This document shows, in pieces, positions 49,713 to 59,240 of a stretch of 64,000 nucleotides of DNA. Origin of the DNA: Branchiostoma floridae. Lineage: Eukaryota > Chordata > Leptocardii > Amphioxiformes > Branchiostomatidae. Made by a program: the position numbers and the translations under genes. The stretch's first letter is position 1; the number at the start of each line of letters is the position of its first letter. The notes under the pieces are model-generated. The model saw only the letters and a program-made list of their open reading frames with translations. It was not told the origin of the DNA and searched no databases. Location: the NCBI RefSeq assembly GCF_000003815.2, contig NC_049981.1, forward strand, positions 16,041,646-16,105,645, read 5' to 3'.

Positions 49713-52700
49713 CTAGTGAAAATATAACCTCCATGACATTTCATGGAGGAATAATAAAAATGCATCAAAACAGATTTACACAGATGAAAGAATGTTCATT
49801 TATGGTACCTGACCCAACATGGGTAAGATATTCTTTAATTTACAAATTATGCCTTTTTGTGAGATTTTGTGACTCGGGATTATTTTGGAAACTATTTGGG
49901 TTCAAACCATCCACTGTTGTACTAGTATCATCTTCTTAATAGCCTACTGTAGAAATCTGGTCATAGAAGTAGCTTATTAAGTTTAAATGCAGGTTTTCAT
50001 CCATATTATACTTACTGTTCACAGTTTTGCACATATCTTGCCGAATACTCCACGGGATCATGCCACAAAAAAAACAGTTTTTGTAAAGCATCTGGTCTAA
50101 GCAGACTTCCAAGGCGTCCATTTTATCTCCGCACCCTTCCGCAAGGCTGTCCAGCCATTCTGCCGCCTTCTTAATGGTATTTCCTGTGGTGATAAAAACA
50201 TGCTCAAATGGCTGTTCAATTTCAATTATTTTTTTCTTTTCTTGTTACAGTATAGCACTGTTGTCCTGAAAATTTCTTTCCCGGTTTGAAGTACGCATTA
50301 GCAGTATGATGCATTGTGGGTAATTGTCAGGGACCTTCAACTTTGATATGTTACCCACAATGCACCACGCTGCGCATACTCACTTGAAACCACGAAGTAT
50401 GGGGGAGACGTGTTTCTTGTTTTTGTTCACTCTTTCTCCCTCTTTTGTTCATCTCATAATTTTCAAAATTTTTCATTGGTGAAGAAGAATCTTTAATAAA
50501 AGATTTAAATTGCAAAGAGCAGCGTGGCGCAGCGGAAGCGTGCTGGGCCCATAACCAAAAGGTCGGTGGATCGAAACCACCCGCTGCTAAAAACATTGTC
50601 CTACTTGTTCAATGACAAACAATATTTTCCGCCAAGTATTAATGGACTGGCAACTGCGAAACATGTTTGTGACTTTTTTCCGGCGTAGATAAGATTAGGA
50701 CCCTTTTGCATTTCCTGTCATTTTTTGCCATCGCCCCGTTATAGACACTAAAATTGCTTGTGAAGCATTTACTTGACGTTCAACACGTACCTACTGAATA
50801 AATGGTGTCCCTGACGGCTATAAACCCCCTCTTGGCTTTCTCTGCGGCTTCCTGCAGCTGTTGGATGACGTCTTCTACAGCGTCTATTATATCTGTGACG
50901 AAATGCGATCAAAGTAAATATTCAGATATTTGTCAGAAATTGCTCCATGAAGCAAAATAAAACTTTCCTAAAAAAGACATGTATTTCGCCCAACTTGACC
51001 CACGGATGAAGAGTCCCGTGCTCTACCGACTGAGCTAGCCGGGCTACATGTCGCAGAGCTACTGTCAAGTAGAGACGAGCCAGCCTCTAGCTCGCTTTGG
51101 ACAACTCAGTTGATAGGAGATTCTGGTAACGTGTGAAATACTTTATCAATCAAGTCAAGTTTCTGACGGTGGGTTTGGCCTTTCTTCTGTTAACTTCTTC
51201 TGTTCTTTCTGAAAACTAAAAGGAAAGTTGGTAAGAAACATGCAGCAGTATATCATGAACTATAAAGGTGGGGAAACGTTCCCGATGATTTTTAATTTCA
51301 CTATAGGGTCACATGGACTGTTAGCGGTGGATGCAACAAAGGCGCACAGAAGAAAACTGAGCTCGAGGTCACGTTGTTGAACATTAAAACCGCGAACATT
51401 TATAACATTTTGCACAATGCACACAAGTATGGCTTTCTGTTTCAGGTATCGCGAGAATATAAGCGATGTGACGTTTACGTGTGTGTCACGGCCGTGGGGT
51501 ATTGATGTAATGGTTTGCTTGTTGGTAGAAACACTCCGCTGGCTCCCGGGATCGAGCCAGCGACGAATCCGGGCCATGCGCCACCAGATCACAAACCCAA
51601 CACGCAAACCATTACGCCAAAAGGCCCGATCCCTCTTGCAAAGTCGATTTGACGGTGCTTGAACCCACTGTCACATGTACTCACGCGAGACTGGCGACAT
51701 GATGAGATCAGCCAGAGCCTCTGATTGGTTCGCAGCCAGAGCTGACCCGCATGACATGCTCCGTGACCCCACCTCGATGTTGTGCTGCAGGTTGACGTAA
51801 GGACCGGACATCACCAACACCATGGCGTACGCCATCGCAACAGACCGGCCGCGGCCTAGGTATCATAAGAGCAGTTTTGGGTAAAAGTTTTTCCCGAATC
51901 TACAACTCACAAGATAAATCATATAACTGGGAAATGTCACTTACAGTGAAAGTCGGAGTTATTCATAAAGATTTTCATTATTGATTATTATTGCAAGAGA
52001 AATGCACCCAACGTGGGACTCGAACCCATGTCCCTGGGATAAGAGTCCCATGCACTACCGACTGAGCTAGCCAAGCTGTGAATGTCATCTATTTTCTTAG
52101 AAAGAGCAGACAGTTGCTTGTTCTCGTCACATTTCAGTCTTTGAAACAAAAGAAGCGTGGTTGCCTAAGCAATGTGTGTGAACAGATTTCAGCTGCCATA
52201 CGTACTTGAGAAGAAGTTGGGTAGCATGAGGAGGATGGTGCAGCGGAACTTGGCTGACACGGCCATGCCCACCGTGAGGATGACTCCAAGGATACAGCCA
52301 GCTGTATCCGCGCTTCCCTTGGAGTAGTTCATGTGGCGGATCATCAAATAGTACAGGAGAACCGTTAACATTAGGCCAGCTAGAACACAAAGACAACATG
52401 AAATTGAAGATCTCATACCTTAGTGAAATATTTAGATTAATTTCTGAAATGCTTGCTTTATTCATTACCATTATTGTGTCTATGTATTTTACTACTTGCA
52501 CCCTTCAGGAAACAAACATGCGTACACAAAGAATGGAAGACAGGAAATGAGATAACCTTTTCTGGAACATTTGACCTAACTTCCTGAACAGATTGCCGGT
52601 GACTTTTCCAAAACGAAACAATCGTATCGATTTACTCACAGATAAAACCGAGGAAGGTCTTTGCTATGCTGTTCTCCCTCGTGCCGGTGATGCAGCATCT

Positions 52701-53072
52701 TCGTATGGGGTTAGACGATTCTGTCACTTCCGATGTGCATAGACAACAACACAGCTTCTCCACACACTTAATGCAGATTGTACAAGAACACCTCTCGTCC
52801 CATTTACCCATGGGATGGTACTGTTTAGCAAGAAACTTCACCCTCTCGATATGGGCAGACGCTTTCGTTTCTTTCTCTTTCTCCATCATCTCCTTTGCCT
52901 TGTTTTTGGCCATTTGCTTCAGGCGCCTCTTGCAGCATTTTTTACACTGCTTCTTGCAGCATTTGACACACTGCTTGGCGCATTTCTTCCCCAGTTTTTT
53001 GCAGCACTTTTTGCAGCATTTCCCGAAACACTTGAAGCAGACCTTGCCGACCATCTTCAATAAGGCTGACAT
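38763..53072 (-). CDS. DCST: DC-STAMP-domain protein, DCST1/DCST2 family (17 exons, 914 aa)
   Basis: Multi-pass membrane protein of the family of vertebrate DCST1/DCST2, Drosophila sneaky and C. elegans SPE-42, which act in sperm-egg interaction; DCST1 is also a ubiquitin ligase. Exons: 53072-52640, 52379-52206, 51855-51685, 50892-50791, 50183-50016, 48490-48419, 47872-47763, 47152-47049, 46063-45906, 45641-45477, 43654-43487, 43234-43098, 42196-42051, 41766-41636, 40483-40384, 39683-39466 and 38950-38763. All phases match, total 2745 bp. Membrane segments: AGCILGVILTVGMAV, SVAMAYAMVLVMSG, NVMVITFLVLYI, FWLINVIYGGFIMAM and LIYGACLFTVIFESYGL. The DC-STAMP core is roughly residues 445-655, the RING-like C4C4 finger 703-770, and the rest an acidic tail. 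It is longer than human DCST1 (~706 aa) because of both ends. Which of DCST1 or DCST2 is the ortholog was not resolved. Confidence 0.9.
39466..39683 (-). CDS. DCST: DCST exon 16, acidic/basic tail
   Basis: It encodes LDSSDEEEVRKLHQARKKRS, a Lys/Glu-rich stretch, and then VEESDDSDADTDLDMGYQYT. It is low in hydrophobic residues and probably disordered and cytoplasmic. The S-x-D/E clusters are casein-kinase-2-like sites. The next exon (38950-38763) continues with ADSESDSEDNDATR and a Tyr/Gly/Gln-rich end. Confidence 0.85.
40384..41766 (-). CDS. DCST: DCST exons 14-15, RING-like zinc finger
   Basis: Exons 41766-41636 and 40483-40384 together encode CGWKGKKFCISCAKPG, FKHCENAGCKG and IFCLACWVQINNTCTLCMRP. 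The spacing FCxxC..HCxxxGC..FCxxCW..CxxC gives a cross-brace of the C4-C4 kind described at the C-terminus of SPE-42/DCST proteins, and probably supports ubiquitin ligase activity or complex formation. The intervening intron (41635-40484) contains a tRNA-Lys gene and a transposon. Confidence 0.88.
41030..41460. mobile_element. Non-autonomous element with TACCGGTAC ends
   Basis: The left end is gggctgggtatcggtacagc then gtaccggtac. The right end is ctgtaccggtacccac. Internal ccggacctgaa/ggtccggacctggacc repeats occur. Interior blocks also occur inside the two elements of P450-like intron 5, implying nested ancestry. Confidence 0.65.
41478..41550 (+). tRNA. tRNA-Lys (CUU)
   Basis: A 73-nt cloverleaf. 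The acceptor GCCCGGC pairs with GTTGGGC (one G-T pair), D-arm GCTC/GAGC, anticodon stem TGGGA/TCCCA with loop CTCTTAA (anticodon CTT), and T-arm GTGGG-TTCGAGC-CCCAC. All stems are intact, followed by T-rich sequence (attattttttt) as a pol III terminator. It lies in a DCST intron, antisense to the host gene. Confidence 0.95.
42330..42506 (-). CDS. Candidate alternative terminal exon of DCST
   Basis: A 58-codon open frame, from QETSRPREGLLDCLIDYVKL through KMAHYVLKWLQDQAADKAQW to INEDTH and TGA, follows a plausible acceptor (attgccttcag) in phase 0. The upstream DCST exon (43234-43098) ends in phase 0, so splicing to this exon would give a ~712-residue protein without the zinc finger and acidic tail. 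The composition looks coding. It could instead be a fragment of another gene or transposon. Confidence 0.35.
   Translation of the reverse strand, partial: QETSRPREGLLDCLIDYVKLYYNQNVKMAHYVLKWLQDQAADKAQWKGMYKNINEDTH
42624..42808. mobile_element. Small foldback element with 12-bp flanking repeats
   Basis: The left arm is tagagtggacttatccctca then gctgaccgacatctatcgca. The right arm is the inverse: gcgatagatgtcggttagct then gagggatgagtccactcta. The direct repeat atatcttataag lies on both sides (42612-42623 and 42813-42824), which could be a target duplication. It sits in a DCST intron. Confidence 0.75.
43825..43864 (+). pseudogene. tRNA-Lys fragment
   Basis: gccctgctaactcagtcgga joins directly to tcgagccccatgttgggcg. 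The 5' half through the D-arm is fused to the T-arm and acceptor, with the anticodon arm deleted. Confidence 0.8.
46528..46599 (+). tRNA. Initiator tRNA-Met (CAU), slightly degraded copy
   Basis: 72 nt. It has the eukaryotic initiator hallmarks: A1-T72 pair, three G-C pairs in the anticodon stem (CTGGG CCCATAA CCCAG) and the T-loop ATCGAAA. Compared with the copy at 46835 it has changes in the D-arm (TTGCGCAGCGTAAGTGT) and one T-stem mismatch, so its function is uncertain. Confidence 0.75.
46835..46906 (+). tRNA. Initiator tRNA-Met (CAU)
   Basis: 72 nt, apparently intact: acceptor AGCAGCG/CGCTGCT, anticodon arm CTGGG-CCCATAA-CCCAG, T-arm GGTGG-ATCGAAA-CCACC and initiator-specific A1-T72. The downstream sequence gatcgttttgt could terminate pol III. 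It lies within DCST intron 8, antisense to the host gene. Confidence 0.93.
47356..47429 (+). pseudogene. tRNA-Lys-derived sequence with CTA anticodon loop
   Basis: The cloverleaf of the tRNA-Lys family is kept in the acceptor (GCCCGGC/GTTGGGC) and the anticodon stem (TGGGA/TCCCA). The anticodon loop is ATCTAAA, which would place CTA as anticodon. The T-loop is TTCCAGC in place of TTCGAGC, the T-stem has a mismatch, and the variable region is one base longer. It is most likely a pseudogene. Confidence 0.75.
48190..48395 (+). repeat. Diverged relative of the ~1 kb repeat family
   Basis: Contains ccggaacttccactacatta and agaggtcgctagggggtcca, matching the ccggaagttgcgctgcagta and gtcgctagggggtcca blocks of the family at 4500-4560. 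Only this part is recognisable. Confidence 0.55.
48703..49748 (+). mobile_element. ~1 kb interspersed repeat, full-length-looking copy B
   Basis: The same ends as copy A: caactagagttcggcgacct at the left and the terminal hairpin cctccatgacatttcatgga at the right. It has an extra (CA)n microsatellite at 49674-49709 just before the 3' hairpin, where copy A has only a short CA run. It lies in DCST intron 5. Confidence 0.75.
50518..50589 (+). pseudogene. Initiator tRNA-Met copy with broken anticodon stem
   Basis: Same as the intact copy at 46835 except that the 3' side of the anticodon stem reads CCAAA in place of CCCAG, breaking two pairs. The A1-T72 pair and the ATCGAAA T-loop are intact. Probably non-functional or weakly folded. 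Confidence 0.75.
50987..51044 (-). pseudogene. Truncated tRNA-Lys (CUU)
   Basis: On the minus strand: gcccggctagctcagtcggt, agagcacgggactcttcat, then a shortened 3' part lacking most of the T-arm before gttgggcg. The anticodon CTT is retained. Confidence 0.85.
51535..51640 (-). mobile_element. Possible tRNA-derived SINE head
   Basis: The minus strand has a pol III A-box-like ggcgtaatggtttgcgtgtt and a B-box-like ggctcgatcccggga, separated by tRNA-like text (gggtttgtgatctggtgg). I could not define a tail or target duplication. Confidence 0.4.
52005..52076 (-). pseudogene. Degenerate tRNA-Lys (CUU)
   Basis: The minus strand keeps ggctagctcagtcggtag and an intact T-arm (ATGGGTTCGAGTCCCA-like), but the acceptor 5' strand is GCTTGGC and the anticodon loop is one base short (tgggactcttatccca). 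It is probably not functional. Confidence 0.8.
52640..53072 (-). CDS. DCST: DCST exon 1, Cys/Lys-rich N-terminus
   Basis: Residues 12-47 hold 13 cysteines in Cys-Lys patterns (for example CFGKCCKKCCKKLGKKC and CCKKQCKKCCKRR), followed by a charged K/E helix and a second Cys-rich block (CSCTICIKCVEKLCCCLC, residues ~100-117). The exon ends FLGFI in phase 1 and continues into the first membrane segment. The second Met (M7) is an alternative start. This leader is not a feature I know from vertebrate DCST proteins. It could bind metal or be heavily palmitoylated. Confidence 0.85.
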
Positions 53073-53435
53073 CTTGTATATTCACACGGAAATCTTGCTG
53101 AAATGAAACAAAAATTATATCCTATCTAAAGCATTTTGTAGGATTTCCCTTTCTGTGAGCTTCTCTCGTATCCAACCGAACCCTTGAGTCTCTGTGGTGT
53201 CAATGAGGGAGTCGAAACCATGGTTGTCCAAACTTTTCCCAGCCAGCTCATGATGCTTTGTTTACGGTGTGATTTGTTTTGTATCGAACATGCCTTCCCT
53301 AGAACATGGAAACAAACAAAAACTTCAACGGATACAACGAAATCGTTCTGAAGAACGCCATTCTACTTGTGATTTCTGTCCTCAAGGTGAAGACAACGTA
53401 ACGCGACTTTGGAGTTGAAGGTAAAAGACCAGGTA
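53073..53435. other. DCST upstream region
   Basis: Expected to contain the promoter and 5' untranslated region of the DCST gene. No specific element is recognised. Confidence 0.4.
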
Positions 53436-53836
53436 ATAATAATGATAATAATAATGAATGGTTTATTAGCACCAAAAACAAGTGCGCATATACATGTACA
53501 TATCATTGCAGCCAAACAAGGCTGAATTGGTGTATGATACACAATACGTTTGATTAAAACTTCATTAAGACTCGTTTAGCAATGACACAATATGAAAGGA
53601 TGTGTGCTATTTTTGAATCTGGATGATCTGCATATAAACTGTGTGCAGTTGTTCTTTGTTTGTAGTCTTTGCCATGAAGAGGCATGAACACTTCCCCGTT
53701 TCGGGGGTAATCAGCCAGAGGATAATGGGGACTTCGACACAGACAATGCAAACTTCAAACAAAGCTTTAAGACTGCGGCGTCTCAGCAGGTGCAGGGAAG
53801 TAAGTGACAGCTGTTCTAGGGCTCTGTCGTAGCCAA
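53436..53836 (-). mobile_element. Degraded 3' end of a CR1/L2-like LINE
   Basis: The minus strand encodes YDRALEQLSLTSLHLLRRR and, in a shifted frame, KFALSVSKSP..WQRLQ..CTQF.CRSSRFKNSTHPF, the pattern of the C-terminus of LINE ORF2. At least one frameshift and one stop separate these pieces. It is followed by gccaattcagcc-type 3' sequence, aataaaccatt and an (ATT)n tail (plus strand 53436-53460). Confidence 0.75.
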
Positions 53837-53887
53837 CATAGAGTCTACCTAGAATTATTCTGCACGCCAGATATATTGCAAAAAAAT

Positions 53888-54632
53888 GGAATTATACAAC
53901 TTCCTCATTAATTATGCAAATTAATTCCTCATTTGCATAACATGCAGATTATTATGAATATCTTTGCCCAAGCTACCTGCATGCCTAAAATAATGCCAAT
54001 CCGTTAATCCTTTCTGCAGTTATTCTCTTTGGAATGTCTTGACAAAAACGCCCCTGTAGTTCCAAAATTACATGTTAGGGAGCTGAAACTTGCCCCACTT
54101 TGTCATGACGCTAAAAGCTGTCTACCACCCAAATGTCAAGACCATATATCGTCCGGGACAGGAGATACATAGAAAAAACTGCTATGATAGAATATTCTCA
54201 TTAATTATGCAAATGTGCTCTTATTTTGCATAATTAATATTTTATCTTGTACAACATTGTCTAAGGTACCTACATACCAAAAATTATGAAAATCCGCTGT
54301 TCCCTTCTTGAGTTATCCTCTTCAGAAGTTTTTGACAAAAATACCCCTGCTATCCCAAACCTAGACGCTAGGGGGTCCAAACTTACGTCGCTTCTTCCTG
54401 AGCACAAGAGCTATCTAAAACTCAAATATCGTGACCATGCATAGTATGTTCAGAACACCTAGATAGCAAAACCGGAAGTTGCGCTGCAGTACCAAGGGGA
54501 GTTGCTAGGGGCCCAAAATCTATTCATTTCCAGCTTTCATCACACACTACCAACACACCAAGTATAAAACCAATCCATCCAACCGTTCTTGAGTGATTTT
54601 GTTTACACACAGACACACAGACAAACGCAGGG
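53888..54632 (+). mobile_element. ~1 kb interspersed repeat, copy lacking ends
   Basis: It begins with the cctcattaattatgcaaatt block and ends cacagacaaacgcagggtaa. The interior matches copies A and B (aagctacctgcatgcctaaa; ttttgacaaaaatacccctg). The terminal hairpin is missing. Confidence 0.8.
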
Positions 54633-54825
54633 TAAACAAGAGTCTGTTTTGTGATGGTGCCTAGGGTTAATATGGTTTGACGTTTGGCAAAATTATTCCA
54701 TCATTGTTCTTATATATCTACTTATGATAAACAGTGAGATCCAAATCTACACCTTTTTAGTGACCTAGCCATTTCATTTTTATTTCCTATTGTTACACCT
54801 GCACCTGGCACATATCCCTTATGGG

Positions 54826-55560
54826 TATTATGCAAATTAATTCCTCATTTGCATAACATGCACATTATCATGAACATCTTTGCCCAAGCTACCTGCATGC
54901 CTAAAATGATGCCAATCCCTCAATCCTTTCTGCAGTTATACTCTTTGGAATGTCTTGACAAAAACGCCCCTGCAGTTAACCAGTTTCGCAGTTAAATGTT
55001 AGGGGGCTGAAACTTGCCCTACTTTGTCATGACACTGAAAGCTATCTACCACCCAAATTTCAAGACCATATCACGTCCGAGACAAGAGATACATAGAAAA
55101 AACTGCTATGATTAAATGTTGTCATTAATTATGAAAATTTGCTCCTATTTTGCCGCAATTAGTATTTCATTTTGTACAACATTGTCCGAGGTACCTACAT
55201 ACCAAAAATCATGGAAATCCTTTGTTCCCTTCTTGAGTTATCCTCTTCAGAAGTTTATGACAAAAATGCCCCTGCTATCCCAAGCCTAGACGCTAGGGGG
55301 CCCAAACTTATGTCATTTCTTTCTGAGCACAAGAGCTATATAACACTCAAAAATCGTGACCATAGCATGTTCAGAACACCGAAATAGGAAACCCGGAAGT
55401 TGCGCTGCAGTACCAAGGGAAGCCGCTAGGGGGCCCAAAATCTAATCATTTTCAGCTTTTATCACACACTACCAACACACCAACTATGAAACCAATCCAC
55501 CCAGCCGTTAGGGAGTTATCTTGTTTACACACAGACACGCAGACAAACACAGGGTAAAGT
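54826..55560 (+). mobile_element. ~1 kb interspersed repeat, second adjacent copy
   Basis: A direct-orientation copy about 940 bp downstream of the previous one, with the same truncation points (ttatgcaaattaattcctca to gacaaacacagggtaaag). After its end, tagagttcgacgaaatcata resembles the 5' end sequence of the family. Confidence 0.8.
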
Positions 55561-56180
55561 AGAGTTCGACGAAATCATACCTTTGCCAAATGAACCAGGT
55601 TTGTTATGTAGAAAGATGTCTGTAGACATAAGTATGCTACTCATTACATATAATTATATATGTTATTTGATTAAGTCACACCTCTATGAGTGCAAGACTG
55701 CAAGCAAAAGCTTGTGCTAAGACGATTTCATTTTGGTAGTCTAGAGCTGAGATACAATTTTTTCTGAAATTCAGAAAAATACAATCCGTGAACCAAGACA
55801 TTGAATTGGACTGGCCTGACGTTATCGTAATAACAGTGAATGCTCTGAGCAACCTGATACTCGAGAGTAGCAAGGACGTTGGTACTATAAGGTCACATTG
55901 CAGGTGGAAGATGACCCGGAAACACAAACACACAGGCACACCCCAAACTATATCTCCATTTGTCATGGAACTAACTATTAAAAAAACCGCAGAAGTTCAA
56001 AACACATGGGATCAACCTATCCTCAATTTTCCTTCAACATAAGTCTGCTCTAGTTGGTTAAAGTGATTGGCACCCAGGGGGCAGGGGGCAGGGCTGGGTC
56101 AGCCTGAAGCTTGATCTACTTGCCTGGCACTGAACAGTTGTCAATAAGACACGTCCAAGCAGAGGTAAGGAGAGACAGTG
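55561..56180. other. Intergenic, no gene recognised
   Basis: A 96-codon minus-strand frame and an 84-codon plus-strand frame overlap each other at 55676-56042. Neither has a recognised domain. Confidence 0.4.
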
Positions 56181-56795
56181 GATTTATAAACTTCCCACAT
56201 TGATTATGCAAATTAGTTGTTAATTTGCATAACTAGCATCTCATTATGAACGTCTTCACTAAGGCTATCCACATATAAAAAATCATTACGATCCGGCAAC
56301 ACGTTCATATTTCCCATTAATTATGCAAATAAGCTCGCCATTTGCATAATTGATATCTATCGACATTTCTCTCTTTCCCAGCCACACATGTCACAAGTTT
56401 GAAAGTCCTATCATGGCCTGAGGTGGACTTATAAACTTTCCTCATTAATTATGCAAATGAGCGTCTCATATAAATAATTAGCATTCCATCACGCAGGCCA
56501 TCACTCATTCCATCTGCATACCAAAAATCATGACGATCCGTCAACACGTTCTCCAGTTATCCTCGTCCAAAGTTCGAAGAGTAAGCCGGCGCCTGCACTT
56601 CCAAGAAAGCCGCTAGGGGGCCCAAACTCGCAGCAATCACTCTCTGCTTTAAGGGCTCCCTACCGCTCAAAAATCACAAACGCAGCATGTCCGGAACGCG
56701 AGATATCAAGCATGGAGGTACCGCTGCAGTACCTTAGCAAGCCGCTAGGGGGCCCATTATCCAACTCCCCCTTCGTTCTCCAGACCCCTACCCAC
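56181..56795 (+). mobile_element. Diverged relative of the ~1 kb repeat family
   Basis: Contains three ATTATGCAAAT blocks (for example tcattaattatgcaaatgag), a ccgctagggggcccaaactc block and a gccgctagggggcccattat block. Much more diverged than the neighbouring copies. Confidence 0.6.
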
Positions 56796-56804
56796 CCAAC
56801 CAGG

Positions 56805-57085
56805 CTGAAGTTGGCCGCCGATTGGGCCGCCGATTCGTAGCCGCCGATTGGGCCGCCGATTCGTCATTAGACAAAACATAGCATCCGATTCAGACCCCCA
56901 TTCGAAGAAACTAAAAATTCCTAATTTCCGTTAAAAGCTTAAATAAATATCAAGCACAGCTGGATATTGTCTATTACCAACCAATATAGGCAAATATAAA
57001 CATAAATTATAACAAAAAGTAGGAAATCAACGATTAAGCGCAAATTATAGGCCCAATCAGCAGCCACTGTCTTCAGCTTGGTCTA
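56805..57085 (+). repeat. Outer module of the satellite structure
   Basis: It contains gccgccgattgggccgccga tandem text, then tagacaaaacatagcatccg and ggatattgtctattaccaac. The inverse of the same module appears twice in the right arm, at about 62175-62410 and 62530-62795, where it interrupts the inverted satellite. Confidence 0.75.
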
Positions 57086-57089
57086 ACGT

Positions 57090-59240
57090 TAGCTGCCACA
57101 CTTCTTCTAGAGCAAACTGCTACTTATCTAAACGTGGCCCGTGAACTTGTAAGACGAATTAAGATAGCGTATACCCTTAGGTATTCAATACAAGTGTCAA
57201 ATATTACGGGCCGGATTTAATTAATGATCCACAAGGGAATTAACCAATAGGAAATACGAAAGCAAAGGGGCGCTAAAATCGGCTTTCATACGGATTCTAG
57301 AGCAAACTGCTACTTATCTAAACGTGGCCCGTGAACTTTTAAGACGAATTCAGATAGCGTATACCCTAACTTATTCAAAACAAGTATCAAATCTTACGGG
57401 CCAGATTTAAGTAATGATCTACAAGGGAATTAACCAATAGGAAATACGCAAGCAAAGGGGCGCTAAAATCGGCTTTCATACGGATTCTAGAGCAAACTGC
57501 TACTTATCTAAATGTGGCCCGTGAACTTTTAAGACGAATTCAGATAGCGTATATCATAACGTATACAAGATAAGTATCAAATCTTACGGGCCGGGTTTAA
57601 TTAATGATCTACAAGGGAATTAATTAATAGGAAATGCGAAAGCAAAGTGGCGATAAAATCGGCTTTCATACGGCTTCTAGAGCAAACTGCTACTTATCTA
57701 AACGTGGCCCGTGAATTCTTAAGATGAATTTAGATAGCGTATACTCTAAGGTATTTAATACAAGTGTCAAATCTTACGGGCCGGATTTAATTAATGATCT
57801 ACAAGGGAATTAACCAATAGGAAACACGCAAGCAAAGGGCGCTAAAATCGGCTTTCATACGGATTCTAGAGCAAACTTCTACTTATCTAAACGTGGCCCG
57901 TGAACTTTTAAGACGAATGTAGGCAGCGTATATCATAACGAATTCAATACAAGTGTCAAATTTTACGGGCCGGGTTTAATTAATGAACTACAAGGGAATT
58001 AACTAATAGGAAATACGCAAGCAAAGTGGCGCTAAAATCGGCTATTATACGGCTTCTAGAGCAAAATGCTACTTATCTAAACGTGGCCCGTGAACTTTTA
58101 AGACGAATTGAGAAGCGTATACACCAACGTATTCAATACAAGTGTCAAATCTTACGGGCCGGATTTAATTAATGAACTAGACCGTAATAAACTAATAGGA
58201 AATGCACAGGCAAGGGGCGCTAAAATCGGCTTTTATAGGACTTCTAGAGCAAACTGCTACTTATCTAAACGTGGCCCGTGAATTTTTAAAATGAATTTAG
58301 ATAGCGTATACTCTAAGGTATTCAATACAAGAGTGAAATCTTACGGGCCGGATTTAATTAATGATCTACAAGGGAATTAACCAATAGGAAACACGCAAGC
58401 AAAGGGGCGCTAAAATCGGCTTTCATACGGCTTCTAGAGCAAACTTCTACTTATCTAAACGTGGCCCGTGAACTTTTAAGACGAATGTAGGCAGCGTATA
58501 CCCTAAGGTATTCAATACAAGTGTCAAATTTTACGGGCCGGATTTAATTAATGAACTACAAGGGAATTAACTAATAGGAAATACGCAAGCAAAGGGACGC
58601 TGAAATCGGCTATGACACGGCTTCTAGAGCAAACTGCTACTTATCTAAACGTGGCCCGTGAATTTTTAAGATGAATTTAGATAGCGTATACCCCAACGTA
58701 TTCAATACAAGTGTCAAATCTTACGGGCCGGATTTAATTAATGAACTAGACCGTAATTAACTAATATGAAATGCACAGGCAAGGGGCGCTAAAATCGGCT
58801 ATTACACGGCTTCTAGAGCAAACTGCTACTTATCTAAACGTGGCCGTGAATTTTAAGATGAATTTAGATAGCGTATACCCCAACGTANNNNNNNNNNNNN
58901 NNNNNNNNNNNNNNNNNNNNNNNNNNNNNNNNNNNNNNNNNNNNNNNNNNNNNNNNNNNNNNNNNNNNNNNNNNNNNNNNNNNNNNNCAAGGAATTAACC
59001 AATAGGAAACACGCAAGCAAGGGGCGCTAAAATCGGCTTTCATACGGCTTCTAGAGCAAACTGCTACTTATCTAAACGTGGCCCGTGAACTTTTAAGACG
59101 AATTGAGATAGCGTATATCATAACGTATTCAATTCAAGTGTCAAATCTTACGGGCCGGATTTAATTAATGAACTAGACCGTAATTAACTGATAGGAAATG
59201 CACAAGCAAGGGTGCTAAAGTCGGCTTTCATACGACTTCT
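57090..59240 (+). repeat. ~190-bp satellite array, forward orientation
   Basis: At least eleven units with the landmark aacgtggcccgtgaa near 57132, 57323, 57514, 57704, 57893, 58082, 58271, 58460, 58649, 58840 and 59077, a period of about 189-191 bp. A unit includes ttctagagcaaactgctact, tcttacgggccggatttaat and aaggggcgctaaaatcggct. A 100-N gap lies inside. More diverged units continue to about 59880. Confidence 0.95.
58888..58987. other. Assembly gap (100 N)
   Basis: Placeholder gap inside the satellite array; the true copy number is unknown. Confidence 0.99.

Noticed and set aside
52666-53106. A 146-codon plus-strand frame
   Set aside because: It is the antisense shadow of DCST exon 1. 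The minus-strand frame has matching splice phase with the rest of the DCST gene.
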